The notes beneath the pieces were generated by a model. It was given only the letters and a program-made list of their open reading frames with translations. It searched no databases and was not told the origin of the DNA. The translations under genes and the position numbers were made by a program. Shown piece after piece: positions 9,082 through 18,115 of a stretch of 64,000 nt of DNA (its first letter is position 1; the number at the start of each line of letters is the position of its first letter). Source of the stretch: CAXQUZ01 sp942491145 (GTDB lineage Bacteria > Myxococcota_A > UBA796 > UBA2385). Where the stretch lies: NCBI GenBank assembly GCA_942491145.1, contig CALOBC010000058.1, positions 186,001 through 250,000 on the forward strand. Direction: 5' to 3'.

Positions 9082-10614
9082 ATGGAAAAGAAGGGCGCCG
9101 CGCGCGAGCGCATCTTTGAGCTTCTCGATCACGCCGAGGTTCTCGACCTGGCCACCGTGCGCAGGGTCGCTCGAGAGACCGGTGTGCCCGCGGCCGATGT
9201 GTGGGGGGCCGCCCGGTTCTACACCCTGCTGGCGCGGCCGGACGTGGGGGTGCGCGTGTGCCAAGGACCGAGCTGTCAGCTGGCGGGCGCCGGCGCTTGG
9301 ATTGATGAGCTGAAGAGCGCCGGGGTGGCCCACGAGGCGGTGAGCTGCCTGGGTCAGTGTGACCGTGCGCCGGTCGCATTGGACGTCGACCTCAAGCTTG
9401 TGGCCCGGGGTCCCAAGGGTGCCGTGACCGCCGATGATGACAATCTTGTCATCAACCTCGGTGGTGAGGACACGGGGGACTATGCGGCGCTGTCCAAGGC
9501 GCAAGAGCTGGGTCAGGACGCAGTTCTGGATGCACTGCAGGCCGCCGGACTCCAGGGCCGGGGCGGTGCCGGCTTTCCCGCCCACTTCAAGTGGCGTGCG
9601 GTCAAGGGGCAGGCCGAGCCCACCCGCTACGTGGTGGTCAACGCCGATGAGGCAGAGCCAGGCACCTTCAAAGACCGCGAGTGCATGCTCCGCCGCCCCC
9701 ACCGGATGCTGGAGGGCCTCGCCATCGCCGCGTGGTGTGTCGGCTGCACCGAAGCGTGGATCTATATTCGAGGTGAGTTTCCCGAAGAAAAGGCGTCGCT
9801 GGAGGCCGCCCACGCCGCCGCCGGAGACCACCTGTCGTGGCTCACCTTGAAGTTTGTGAGCGGGCACGGCGCCTACATCTGTGGCGAAGAGACCGCGCTG
9901 CTCGAGTCTCTGGAGGGTCGCCGGGGCATGCCGCGGCTCAAGCCGCCATACCCAACCGAAGCGGGCCTGTTCGGCAAGCCCACGCTGGTCCACAACGTAG
10001 AGACCTTGAGTTGTGTGCCAGCCATTGTGTTGCGCGGTGGGGCGTGGTTCAAGGCCCAGGGGCGCACCGAGCCCGGCCACAAGCTGTATTGCGTGTCGGG
10101 GCACGTGGGGCGGCCAGGGGTCTATGAGCTGCCGCTTGGGGTGACGCTGGACGAATTGGTGGATGCCGCGGGTGGCTATGTGGGCACCCCCAAGGCATTC
10201 TCGCCCGGTGGGGCATCCGCTGGCTTCCTTCCGATGTCGGAGCGGGCCACCCCCTTGGACTTCAAGGGATTGGCGGCGAAGGGCTCCATGCTGGGCAGCG
10301 CCGGCATTGTGGTTCTCAACGACACCGTCGACATGGCCGAGGCGGCCCGGTGGAGCGCGGTGTTTTTCGAGGACGAGAGCTGCGGCCAGTGTGCACCCTG
10401 CCGGATCGGGTGTCGAGTGCTCCGCCAGGGGCTCGACCGCTACCTCAGCTCGGGGCGTGAAGATGCCCTGGACATCGTTGATGACGTTGCGTTTGAGCTG
10501 GAAGAGGGTAGCATCTGTGGGCTGGGGATGGTGGCCCACTTGCCGGTTGTGTCCGCCCGCCGACACTTTCCCGAAGACTTTGGGCCCCGTGCCCCCACTG
10601 GAGACAACGCATGA
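9082..10614 (+). CDS. NAD-dependent formate dehydrogenase, diaphorase subunit (NuoE-NuoF fusion)
   Basis: A 510-residue flavoprotein passing electrons from formate oxidation to NAD. Residues ~1-125 are a NuoE-like thioredoxin-fold domain with its four [2Fe-2S] cysteines (VCQGPSC and CLGQC). The rest is NuoF-like. The FMN site is GRGGAGFPAHFKW, the NAD-binding stretch is GEETALLESLEG, and the [4Fe-4S] ligands are CGQCAPC plus the Cys of SICGLG. The ATG at 9082 was chosen; a GTG 16 codons earlier would add residues with no counterpart. It overlaps the catalytic-subunit gene by ATGA, which makes a two-subunit enzyme likely. It corresponds to FdsB plus FdsG of soluble formate dehydrogenases. Confidence 0.9.
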   Translation: MEKKGAARERIFELLDHAEVLDLATVRRVARETGVPAADVWGAARFYTLLARPDVGVRVCQGPSCQLAGAGAWIDELKSAGVAHEAVSCLGQCDRAPVALDVDLKLVARGPKGAVTADDDNLVINLGGEDTGDYAALSKAQELGQDAVLDALQAAGLQGRGGAGFPAHFKWRAVKGQAEPTRYVVVNADEAEPGTFKDRECMLRRPHRMLEGLAIAAWCVGCTEAWIYIRGEFPEEKASLEAAHAAAGDHLSWLTLKFVSGHGAYICGEETALLESLEGRRGMPRLKPPYPTEAGLFGKPTLVHNVETLSCVPAIVLRGGAWFKAQGRTEPGHKLYCVSGHVGRPGVYELPLGVTLDELVDAAGGYVGTPKAFSPGGASAGFLPMSERATPLDFKGLAAKGSMLGSAGIVVLNDTVDMAEAARWSAVFFEDESCGQCAPCRIGCRVLRQGLDRYLSSGREDALDIVDDVAFELEEGSICGLGMVAHLPVVSARRHFPEDFGPRAPTGDNA

Positions 10615-13349
10615 GCCGCGCGCCTGAAGCAGCCCTCACCCCGTTCTCGATCACTGTGGATGGGGAGGTCGCTGAAGCGATGCCCGGGGACACCATTCTC
10701 GACGTCACCCGGAAGCTCGGGCGGGACGTGCCCACACTGTGCCACGACGATCGACTGGACCCTGCGGGGGCATGCCGTGCATGCTTGGTCGAGGTGTCCG
10801 GTCAGCGGCGGCTTCAGCCGGCGTGCGCCTTCAAGGCCGCGCCCGACCTGCAGGTCGAAACCACCAATGACCGAATTGAGCGCCACCGCCGGGTGCTGCT
10901 GGCGATGTACCTCGCCGACCATCCACTCGATGAGCAGGGTCTTCCGGCGCAGGGCCCCAACGGCAGCGACCTGCGCGCGTGGGCCCAGCGCACCGACGGA
11001 ATCCCGGTCTTTCCGGCGGTGAATGCCCCTCGTGCAGGACGAGAAGACGCCAATCCTTATATTGGCTTCCACCCTGAGTCCTGCATCCTGTGTGCCCGCT
11101 GTGTGCGCTACTGCGACGAAGTGGAGGCCGTCAGTGCCATCACCATCGCCGAGCGCGGCAGCGCGTCGACCATCACCACCGCCGCCAACATTGGGTTGTT
11201 GGACTCGACCTGTGAGCTGTGCGGGGGGTGCATCGACACTTGCCCGACGGGCGCCCTGTTCGAGAAGAAGGCGCCACCCATCAAGCTGGAACAAGTCCAG
11301 AAGGTGCGCAGCACATGCAACTTCTGCGGGGTGGGCTGCCAGCTCGATCTCAACGTTGCCAACGGCCGGGTGGTCAAGGTCACGTCCCCACCCCCAGGCT
11401 CGACGGTCAACGACGGCAACCTGTGTGTGAAGGGGCGCTTCGCCTATGACTTCATCCACCACGGGGATCGGCTGACCCAGCCGCTCTTGCGCGGTGAGGA
11501 CGGGCGACTGCATCCCGCGAGCTGGCCCGACGCCATCGCCCGTGCCGCCAAGGGCCTCAAGGGTGTGGAAGAGCGATGGGGCGCTGACGCACTTGGGTTT
11601 ATCTCGTCCAGCCGCTGCACTGGAGAAGAGAACTACCTGATGCAGAAGCTGGCGCGGGCCGCGTTTGGCACCAACAACTGCCATCAGTGCGCCGCAACGT
11701 GACACGCTCCCACCGTCGCCGGTCTGGTGACAATGTTTGGTGCGGGCGCGATGACCAACAGCATTCCGGAGATCCGGGACGCTGAGATGCTGTTTGTGAT
11801 TGGCAGCAACACAACCGAAGCCCATCCCATCATCGCGATGGAGATGAAGCGGGCGGTGCGACGAGGGGCCAAGCTGGTGGTGGCCGACCCCCGGGCGATC
11901 TGGTTGAGTGAGGTGGCGGATCTGCACCTCCAGCTCAAGCCAGGGACGGACGTGTGGCTGCTGAACAGCCTCGCCCACGTCATCATCGCGGAGGGACTCA
12001 CCGACCGCGACTTCATCGAGAAGCACACGGAGGGCTTTGAGTCGGTCAAGCAAGCGGTGGCGGAGTACACGCCCGAAGCGGCCGAGGAGATCACGGGCGT
12101 GCCGGCCGAGTCGATTCGCCAGACCGCACGCTGGTATGCCACCACCAAAAAGGCCGGTGTGTACTACACCCTCGGCATCACCGAGCACAGCCATGGCACC
12201 GACAATGTGTATGCCTTGGCCAACTTGGTGTTGATGACGGGGCACTTGGGCGTGCCCTCGGCAGGCATGAACCCGCTCCGTGGCCAGAACAACGTCCAGG
12301 GCGCCAATGACGCGGGGGCGAGTCCCGTCTTCTACCCCGGCTACCAGCGGGTGACGGATGAGGCCGCCCACGAGAAGTTCTCGGTGGCCTGGGGACGGGA
12401 CCTCAGCCACGACGAGGGCATGAACCTCAACGTGATGATGAAGACCCTCGGCGAAGGCATGAAGGGCCTCTACATCATGGGCGAAGACATTGTGTTGAGT
12501 GAACCCAACACAGCCAAGATTGAAGAGGGGATGAACAAGATCGAGTTTGTGGTGGTGCAGGACATCTTCTTCAACGAGACGTGCCGCTTCGCTGACGTGG
12601 TGCTGCCGGCGGCCTGCTTTGCCGAGAAGGACGGTGTGTTCACCAACTCGGACCGCCGGGTGCAGCGGGTGCGCAAAGCGGTGGAGCCGCCGGGTGAGGC
12701 CCGCGCGGACTGGGAGATCCTCTGCGATCTAGCGCGGGCGGTGGGCTACCCGATGCCCCACTATGCCTCTGCGGGCGAGGTCTACGACGAGATGGCCGCA
12801 CTGGCCCCCCAGTTTGCGGGGATCAGCCATGGGCGCATCGATGCGGTGGGTGGCTTGCAGTGGCCCTGCACCGACCAAGCCGACCCCGGCACCGTCACGC
12901 TGCACGGCGACGGGCCCATCAAGGGCAGGGCACCGTTCCAAGCCGTCGCCTACCGGCCGAGCTTGGAGCTTGCCGACGAAGAGTGGCCTCTTGTGTTGTC
13001 CACAGGCCGCACACTGTACCACTACAATGCGGCCACCCAGACCCGGCGGGACTCGGGGCCGGTGCTCAAGCAACCGGAGAACTTCGTCGAGCTGCATCCC
13101 AAGGATGCGGGTCGGCTGGGCATCGAAGATGGCGAGCTGGTGCAGGTTGCGTCCCGACGGGGGGCGGTGGAAGCCCGCGCGGTAGTGACCCGAAAGATGC
13201 GACGGGGCTGCATCTGGATGCCGCTGCACTTTGCGGAGAGCATGGCCAACCAGCTCACCAACGACCAGGGTGACCCGGTGACCGGGACGGCCGAGTACAA
13301 GGTGTGCGCCGCCCGTGTCGAGAAGCTCGGTGGTGGAGCCCGAGGGTGA
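10611..13349 (+). CDS. fdhA: formate dehydrogenase catalytic subunit, selenocysteine-containing
   Basis: A 912-residue molybdenum or tungsten bis-MGD enzyme when the in-frame TGA at 11700-11702 is read as selenocysteine 364. The flanking residues NNCHQCAAT-Sec-HAPTVAGL match the active site of formate dehydrogenases (E. coli FdhF has Sec-HGPSVAGL), and the frame stays open for 548 codons afterwards. N-terminal domains in order: a NuoG-like [2Fe-2S] domain (ACRACLVEV); two [4Fe-4S] sets (CILCARCVRYC and CELCGGCIDTC); then the catalytic-domain cluster CNFCGVGC. The usual His-Cys [4Fe-4S] site is missing: after DHPLD no Cys occurs in the next 25 residues. The overlap with the diaphorase gene shows cotranslation. 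It oxidises formate, or reduces CO2 in reverse. Confidence 0.95.
11715..11731 (+). promoter_or_regulatory. bacterial SECIS element in fdhA mRNA
   Basis: Starting 12 nt after the UGA codon, GUCGCC (11715-11720) pairs completely with GGUGAC (11726-11731) around the loop GGUCU. The E. coli fdhF SECIS places a short stem with loop AGGUCU at the same distance from its UGA, and a G followed by U in the loop is what SelB recognises. CACC (11711-11714) and GGTG (11739-11742) could form a lower stem. Hairpin and spacing are seen directly; function follows from the known mechanism. Confidence 0.9.
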
Positions 13350-13951
13350 GTGGCGCTTCGCCGGCGGGCGATGGTGCCGACACGTCTGGGCTGCCGCTGT
13401 TGCGCACCCCCCGGCTGCAGCTCCAAGTGCTGCATCCTCGGTATGCCGCGCTGGTCGCCCAGTATCACCAGGACAATGGGGCCCACCTCGCGCCTTGGGA
13501 GCCGCCCCGGCCCGCCGGCTTTGCCGACACCTCCTTCTGGGCCGGCCGTCTCGAAGTGGCCCAAGACGAGGCCCGGCGTCAAGAGTCCCTGCGGCTGTGG
13601 ATCAGCGAGGGGCACGGCGCGCCCACAGCGGTGGTGGGCTCGATTAACTTCACCAACGTGTGCAGGGGCCCGTTCCAGGCGTGCAATCTTGGTTATGCGC
13701 TGGCCCGCACGGCCCAGGGACAAGGGTGGATGACCGAGGCGCTGCGGGCGGCGATCGACTTTGTCTTTCAACAGTGGCAACTGCACCGCATCCAAGCCAA
13801 CTACATTCCCGAGAACGTCCGCAGCGGCGCCGTTCTGGAGCGGTTGTGCTTCGTCAAAGAGGGCCGGGCACGGGACTATCTGTTCATCAACAGCCGGTGG
13901 AGCGACCACGTGCTCACATCGCTGACCAACCCGGAGCCCGTGTCGCCTTAG
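13346..13951 (+). CDS. GNAT-family N-acetyltransferase, RimJ/RimL type
   Basis: A 201-residue acetyltransferase. The N-terminal LPLLRTPRLQLQVL and LAPWEP segments are typical of the RimJ/RimL subgroup. The acetyl-CoA site is ALARTAQGQGWMTEALRA, followed by the usual HRIQANYIPENVRSGAVLER motif. Such enzymes acetylate protein N-termini or small amines; the target here is unknown. I chose GTG at 13346 because it overlaps the fdhA stop as GTGA and gives the family start. Cotranscription with formate dehydrogenase is likely from the overlap, but no functional link is evident. Confidence 0.85.
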   Translation: MSGASPAGDGADTSGLPLLRTPRLQLQVLHPRYAALVAQYHQDNGAHLAPWEPPRPAGFADTSFWAGRLEVAQDEARRQESLRLWISEGHGAPTAVVGSINFTNVCRGPFQACNLGYALARTAQGQGWMTEALRAAIDFVFQQWQLHRIQANYIPENVRSGAVLERLCFVKEGRARDYLFINSRWSDHVLTSLTNPEPVSP

Positions 13952-13960
13952 GCGGCCCCC

Positions 13961-14779
13961 TCAATGCACAAGAGGCCCGCCGTCGTCGTCGGTCCCACCG
14001 ATGCCCACCCAGCCCCGGGGCTTGCGGTCACCGGGCGTGCCTTCGCCGCCGCCCTCGATGACCTCAAACTTGCGAAGCTGCTTCTCGATGCGCTTCTTCT
14101 CGCGCTTCAGGGCCGCCTTCTTGCGGTCTGGGGGCCATGCGCCGATGCCGATGGCCCAGCCGGTGGCCATGCCGCCCAGGTGCATGGTGGTGCTGGTGCC
14201 ATGGTCGAAGCTGAGCAGGCGGAGGACCTCGATGCCCACGATGATCAGCGCGAAGGTCTTGGCCTTCATCTCGCCAAGCAAGAACAGGTTGATCTTGCGG
14301 TCGCCCATCGCACCCGCCCAGGCCATGAGAATGCCCATGACTGCGCCACTCGCACCCAGGTGCAGCTGGTTCGCAATGGGCGCGGCGATGGGAAGGGAGG
14401 GCAGGAGCAGACCGACGGCGCCGACCAACAGCGTGACCACCACCCCGCCCAGTCCGGCCCAGATGTAGGACTTGAGGAAGCGCTTGGGCCCAACCATCGC
14501 TTCGTATTGGGACCCAAACAGCCACAACCACAGCATGTTGAACAGCAGGTGGGTGGGCGAGGTCGGGTCGTGGATGATGACCGATGTGACGGCTTGCCAG
14601 AGGCTGCCCGTGAAGAAGGCCCGCGGGTTGAGCGCGAGCTCGCTGGAGAGGCTGGTCCAGCCGAGCTGCATGGCGACCAACATCAGGATGTAGACGACGA
14701 CGTTCAACCCAATCAGCATCTTGATGGCGCTGCCCACCGTCGGCAGTCGCAAGGTCGGGCCCGAGCCGTTTGGATTCAC
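13961..14779 (-). CDS. rhomboid-family intramembrane serine protease
   Basis: A 272-residue membrane protein with six predicted transmembrane segments. The catalytic dyad is visible: Ser144 in LGASGAVMG and His200 in TTMHLGGMATGW. The second-helix motif THLLFNMLW supplies the His77 and Asn81 oxyanion residues. Rhomboids cut substrates within the membrane. The C-terminal ~60 residues are a charged cytoplasmic tail (Lys/Arg-rich, then Gly-rich). The GTG start at 14779 has AGGGGAGA upstream. It converges with the GNAT gene nine bases away and diverges from the exported-protein gene at 14887. Confidence 0.9.
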   Translation of the reverse strand: MNPNGSGPTLRLPTVGSAIKMLIGLNVVVYILMLVAMQLGWTSLSSELALNPRAFFTGSLWQAVTSVIIHDPTSPTHLLFNMLWLWLFGSQYEAMVGPKRFLKSYIWAGLGGVVVTLLVGAVGLLLPSLPIAAPIANQLHLGASGAVMGILMAWAGAMGDRKINLFLLGEMKAKTFALIIVGIEVLRLLSFDHGTSTTMHLGGMATGWAIGIGAWPPDRKKAALKREKKRIEKQLRKFEVIEGGGEGTPGDRKPRGWVGIGGTDDDGGPLVH

Positions 14780-14886
14780 GCGGTCTCCCCTGGTGCAGTC
14801 CGGTGCGCGGTCACGCTAACACCCCCTGCGCACCGCGGAGTCGGGGTGCGACGTGTCCATCTGTCGGTGGGTGCAGGAGTCTCCTG

Positions 14887-15696
14887 ATGACAGCAGCTGC
14901 TCCCAGAATGTCCATGATTGCGTTGTTGTTGATGGTGTTCAGCGCCTTTCCTCCGGCGCATGCCCACCCCTTCCGCACGGGCATTTATGGCCACCGGGTC
15001 ACCGTCGAGCTGCGGTCCGACACGGTCGTGGTGGACGCCCTCTTCGAGGAGCCGACCCCCCGTGTGCTCGCGGAGTACCGGGTGTGGGCCGATGGCCAGG
15101 CCGGGGCCCCATCAGAAGTGATGGCCCGCCACACGGCCCTTCGCCTCGCGGAGCTGGTCCAGGGCATCTCGGTCACCGTCGACGGGTCGCCGGTGGTGCT
15201 GGAGCGGCGGGAGACCGACGGTCGCAATGGGGTGGGCGGGGCCGACTTTGTTCGCTACCGCTTGCGGCTGCAAGCCACGGCGCCGGCGGGCTACCGGAAC
15301 GTCAACATCGTGGACGAGGCGCACCGGGAAGAACAGCTCGCGACCCGCTGGGACATCGTGATGGCGGAGGGTCTGCGGCTGGATGCCTCCAGCCTCTGGG
15401 GCGAGCGAGGTCGGGATGGATCGGGTCAGTGGACGGCCGACGGCACCGAAGCGCGGGAGCTGAGGCTTGGCGTCACACCGCTCGGGCCCACCACCCGCGG
15501 CTTGGTGCGCCTGGGAGAGGTGTTGCTCGGCGACCGGGAGCGTCGGAGCGACGGACTCCTCGACGGGCGACAGTGCCGGGCGGCGGTGCTGACCCCGCTG
15601 CGGAACCGAGCGCTGGCGGTGGTGTTGGGGCCGCTCCTGCTGATCCTCGTCGGCTGGGCTGTGCGGCGATCTTGGGCTGATCGTCTTGACAGGTGA
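14887..15696 (+). CDS. exported, C-terminally anchored protein of unknown function
   Basis: A 269-residue protein with a signal peptide (MTAAAPRMSMIALLLM, cleavage near PAHAHP) and one C-terminal membrane segment (ALAVVLGPLLLILVGWAV) followed by a short Arg-rich tail. This topology leaves a ~220-residue domain outside the inner membrane. The mature start HPFRTGIYGHRVTVEL is faintly like the extracytoplasmic domain that precedes HupE/UreJ and RcnA-type metal transporters, but the transporter half is absent, so I do not assign a role. The ATG at 14887 has GGAG upstream and yields the signal peptide. It ends just before the lexA promoter. Confidence 0.6.
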   Translation: MTAAAPRMSMIALLLMVFSAFPPAHAHPFRTGIYGHRVTVELRSDTVVVDALFEEPTPRVLAEYRVWADGQAGAPSEVMARHTALRLAELVQGISVTVDGSPVVLERRETDGRNGVGGADFVRYRLRLQATAPAGYRNVNIVDEAHREEQLATRWDIVMAEGLRLDASSLWGERGRDGSGQWTADGTEARELRLGVTPLGPTTRGLVRLGEVLLGDRERRSDGLLDGRQCRAAVLTPLRNRALAVVLGPLLLILVGWAVRRSWADRLDR

Positions 15697-15714
15697 AAGG
15701 CTGTTCAGTAAGGT
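15686..15714 (+). promoter_or_regulatory. lexA promoter with embedded LexA operator
   Basis: TTGACA (15686-15691), a 17-bp spacer and TAAGGT (15709-15714) form a good sigma-70-type promoter for high-GC DNA. The spacer ends in GTTCAG. From 15693, the 17 bases match the Myxococcus-type LexA box CTRHAMRYBYGTTCAGS at 14 positions. A repressor bound here would block the promoter, the classic lexA autoregulation. The transcript would carry a ~180-nt leader (to 15903) in which I see no gene. Confidence 0.65.
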
Positions 15715-15903
15715 GGGTGGGCCGAGGCGTGGGTTGGCGCTGTGGTGTCTTCGCGGCGTGGGGTCAGCTTGAGCCCTGCGGTCCCGCGGCGATGTTGCAC
15801 GCCATGCGCGTCTCATTGGTCTGTCTTGTGGGCGGGAAGTGCGGTGGCATGTGCCGCTGGCCCCGGTCCACCCATGCTTGAGCCTGCCTTCCGAGGAGCC
15901 CCT

Positions 15904-16545
15904 GTGAGCACGTCCTCAACTGTCGACGCCTTGTCCGCGCGACAGCGTGATGTTCTGGACTTCGTGTCGTCCTCCATCTCCCAGAGCGGTCGTCCGCCCA
16001 CCTACCGGGAGATCGGCGATGCACTGGGCATCTCGTCCACCAACGGGGTGGCCGACCATGTCAAAGCGCTGGTCCGCAAGGGCTTCTTGACAAAAGCCCG
16101 TGGCGGCGCTGCCCGTGGCATCCAGCTCACGGAGAAGGCGGGACCGACCCATCGCGGCGACGTGGTGAGCGTGCCCATTGTGGGCCATGTTGCTGCCGGG
16201 CAGCCGATCTTGGCCGACGAAAACTACGAGCGCTCGATCCACCTGGACGCCAGCATGGTCGGCGGTGGTGGGCGTTGCTTTGCCCTGCGGGTGCGGGGCG
16301 ACTCGATGATTGAAGAAGGCATCCTCGATGGGGATGTGGTCATCGTCCGCGAGCAGAACAGCGCGCGGAATGGCGAGATTGTGGTGGCTCTGGTCGATGG
16401 TGAAGCCACCGTGAAGTTCTACTTCCGGGAAGGCACCCGCATCCGGCTCCAGCCCGCCCATCCGACGATGGCGCCGATTTACGTCGACCGCTCTAGCGAT
16501 GCGACGATTCAGGGTGTGGTCACCGGGGTCTGGCGCCAGTACTGA
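15904..16545 (+). CDS. lexA: LexA repressor, SOS regulator
   Basis: A 213-residue repressor that self-cleaves when RecA filaments form, releasing DNA-repair genes. The N-terminal winged helix (LSARQRDVLDF, RPPTYREIGDALG, GVADHVKAL) binds DNA. The cleavage site is Ala98-Gly99 in GHVAAGQP. The catalytic dyad is Ser134 (RGDSMIEEGILDGD) and Lys171 (EATVKFYF). I chose the GTG at 15904 because GAGGAG lies 5 nt before it and LexA proteins start close to the LSARQ motif; an ATG ten codons earlier (15874) lacks such a site. The upstream promoter carries a LexA-type box, so autoregulation is expected. The histidine kinase gene follows directly. Confidence 0.95.
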   Translation: MSTSSTVDALSARQRDVLDFVSSSISQSGRPPTYREIGDALGISSTNGVADHVKALVRKGFLTKARGGAARGIQLTEKAGPTHRGDVVSVPIVGHVAAGQPILADENYERSIHLDASMVGGGGRCFALRVRGDSMIEEGILDGDVVIVREQNSARNGEIVVALVDGEATVKFYFREGTRIRLQPAHPTMAPIYVDRSSDATIQGVVTGVWRQY

Positions 16546-16606
16546 CGATGGGGGCCGTCGCCTTCGGGTACGGTGGCGAGCCCCTTCACCGCGGAGTGCG
16601 CCCCCG

Positions 16607-18115
16607 TTGCCTCGTTCACGCTCCGGACTCTGGGTGGAGATCGCGCTGGCGTTGGCGCTGCTCACGCTGACGACCATTGTGCTCAATGCTGGCGTGTTCT
16701 GGCTGCTCATCAAGAAGACCGAGGAGCAGCGGCGCACCGACCTTGCTTTGTCGCTCACGAGCGCGCTGGGCGCCCAGCTCTCGGTCGCGGCGGAGCGGGA
16801 AGCCGAGGGCCGTGCGACCGCGATGCGTCGGGTGGTGGCGGCCTACGAGGGTGCTGCGCTCGACATCGACGAGCTCTACGTGGTGGGCATGGACATGCAA
16901 GTCATCGCCCGGCTGGCGGGTGAGCCGTCCGTGGTCCGGGACGCGGGCTTTCGGGCGGCCATCTTCGGGCACAAGCTGCACTCCGAAGTCCAGGGCAACT
17001 TGCTCGGGCGGCGCTGGGTGGTGACGACCGCGCCGGTGGCCCCCAAGGGCAGCGTTGTGGGTGCCGTTCGGGTGCGCATGCCTCTGCGCACGCCGCTGTT
17101 GCCGGGGGGACCGGCGGGCTTTGTGCTGTCCTACACCGTGCTGTCGGGCGGGCTCATCGCGCTGTTTGGCTTCAGCCTCTTCCAGCGCCGTTTGTTGGTG
17201 CCGGTGGCCGCGCTCAAAGATGGCACCGAGCGCATCGCCGCGGGTGACTTCGGCCACGAGCTGAAGGTGGATGCAGCCATCGAGCTCGAAGAGCTGTGCG
17301 AGGCCCTCAACGCCATGCGCTTGTCGCTGGCGGACTACCGCGCGCGCACGGCGGACCAGCTCCAGCGGCTGGCCTCGGCCAATGAGGATCTCCAGCACGC
17401 CCAAGAAGCCCTCATCCGCAGCGAGAAGCTCGCCGGTGTGGGGCGTCTCGCAGCGGGCCTGGCCCACGAGATCGGCAACCCGCTCGCGGCGGTCATCGGG
17501 TCGGTGGAGCTGCTGCAACAAGGGCTCGGAAACCCTGTGCTGGAGGCCGATCTGCTTGCGCGGGGGCGCCGAGAGCTCGACCGAATCCACCTCATCATTC
17601 GCCAGCTGCTGGACTACGCGCGGGTGGGGGACGGCTCCCTTCAGCGAGTGTCCTTGGCTGAGGCCGTGGGTGATGCGTTTGCGACGGTGCGCTTGCAGTC
17701 GAGCTTCCGGTCGTTGACGCTGGCGCTGGACGGGCCAACCGAGCCGCTGTGGGTGCGCATCGAGCCTGAGAAGCTGCATCAGGCGCTGGTGAACCTGCTG
17801 ACCAACGCGGGCGATGCCATCAATGCGGGGGGAGGCAGCGCGGTGCGGATTGGTCTGGGCGCGACCCGCGAGGGATGGGCGACGGTGCGGTGTGAAGACG
17901 ACGGGCCCGGCTTTGGCGAGCTGGCGCTGGAGCGCGGTCTGGAGCCCTTCTTCACCACCAAAGAGCCGGGCCAGGGCACCGGTCTGGGGCTCGCGCTTTG
18001 CCTCCAAGTGGCCGAGAACGCCGGTGGCACGCTCCGCATCAGCAACCTTCCCGGTGGTGGAGCGGTGGTGGAGTTGATGCTGCCGACCGTCGCTCCCGTG
18101 GCGCCCGATGTCTGA
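16607..18115 (+). CDS. membrane sensor histidine kinase
   Basis: A 502-residue kinase. Transmembrane helices at about residues 10-30 and 165-185 flank a periplasmic sensor domain, then come a HAMP-like linker and a coiled coil. The catalytic core is complete: the H-box is GLAHEIGNPLAAVIGS, the N-box LVNLLTNAGDAI, G1 EDDGPGF, the F-box EPFFTTK and G2 GQGTGLGLAL. The HEIGNPLAA form is typical of NtrB-like kinases that phosphorylate sigma-54 activators. No response regulator lies nearby, so it is an orphan. The TTG at 16607 has GCGGAG upstream and avoids overlapping lexA; GTG 16634 or ATG 16499 are alternatives. It overlaps the next gene by 8 nt. Confidence 0.88.
   Translation: MPRSRSGLWVEIALALALLTLTTIVLNAGVFWLLIKKTEEQRRTDLALSLTSALGAQLSVAAEREAEGRATAMRRVVAAYEGAALDIDELYVVGMDMQVIARLAGEPSVVRDAGFRAAIFGHKLHSEVQGNLLGRRWVVTTAPVAPKGSVVGAVRVRMPLRTPLLPGGPAGFVLSYTVLSGGLIALFGFSLFQRRLLVPVAALKDGTERIAAGDFGHELKVDAAIELEELCEALNAMRLSLADYRARTADQLQRLASANEDLQHAQEALIRSEKLAGVGRLAAGLAHEIGNPLAAVIGSVELLQQGLGNPVLEADLLARGRRELDRIHLIIRQLLDYARVGDGSLQRVSLAEAVGDAFATVRLQSSFRSLTLALDGPTEPLWVRIEPEKLHQALVNLLTNAGDAINAGGGSAVRIGLGATREGWATVRCEDDGPGFGELALERGLEPFFTTKEPGQGTGLGLALCLQVAENAGGTLRISNLPGGGAVVELMLPTVAPVAPDV

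Noticed and set aside
10611..13349. Reading fdhA as a pseudogene or as two genes because of the internal TGA.
   Set aside because: Flanking active-site residues, same-frame continuation for 548 codons and the SECIS hairpin all support selenocysteine.
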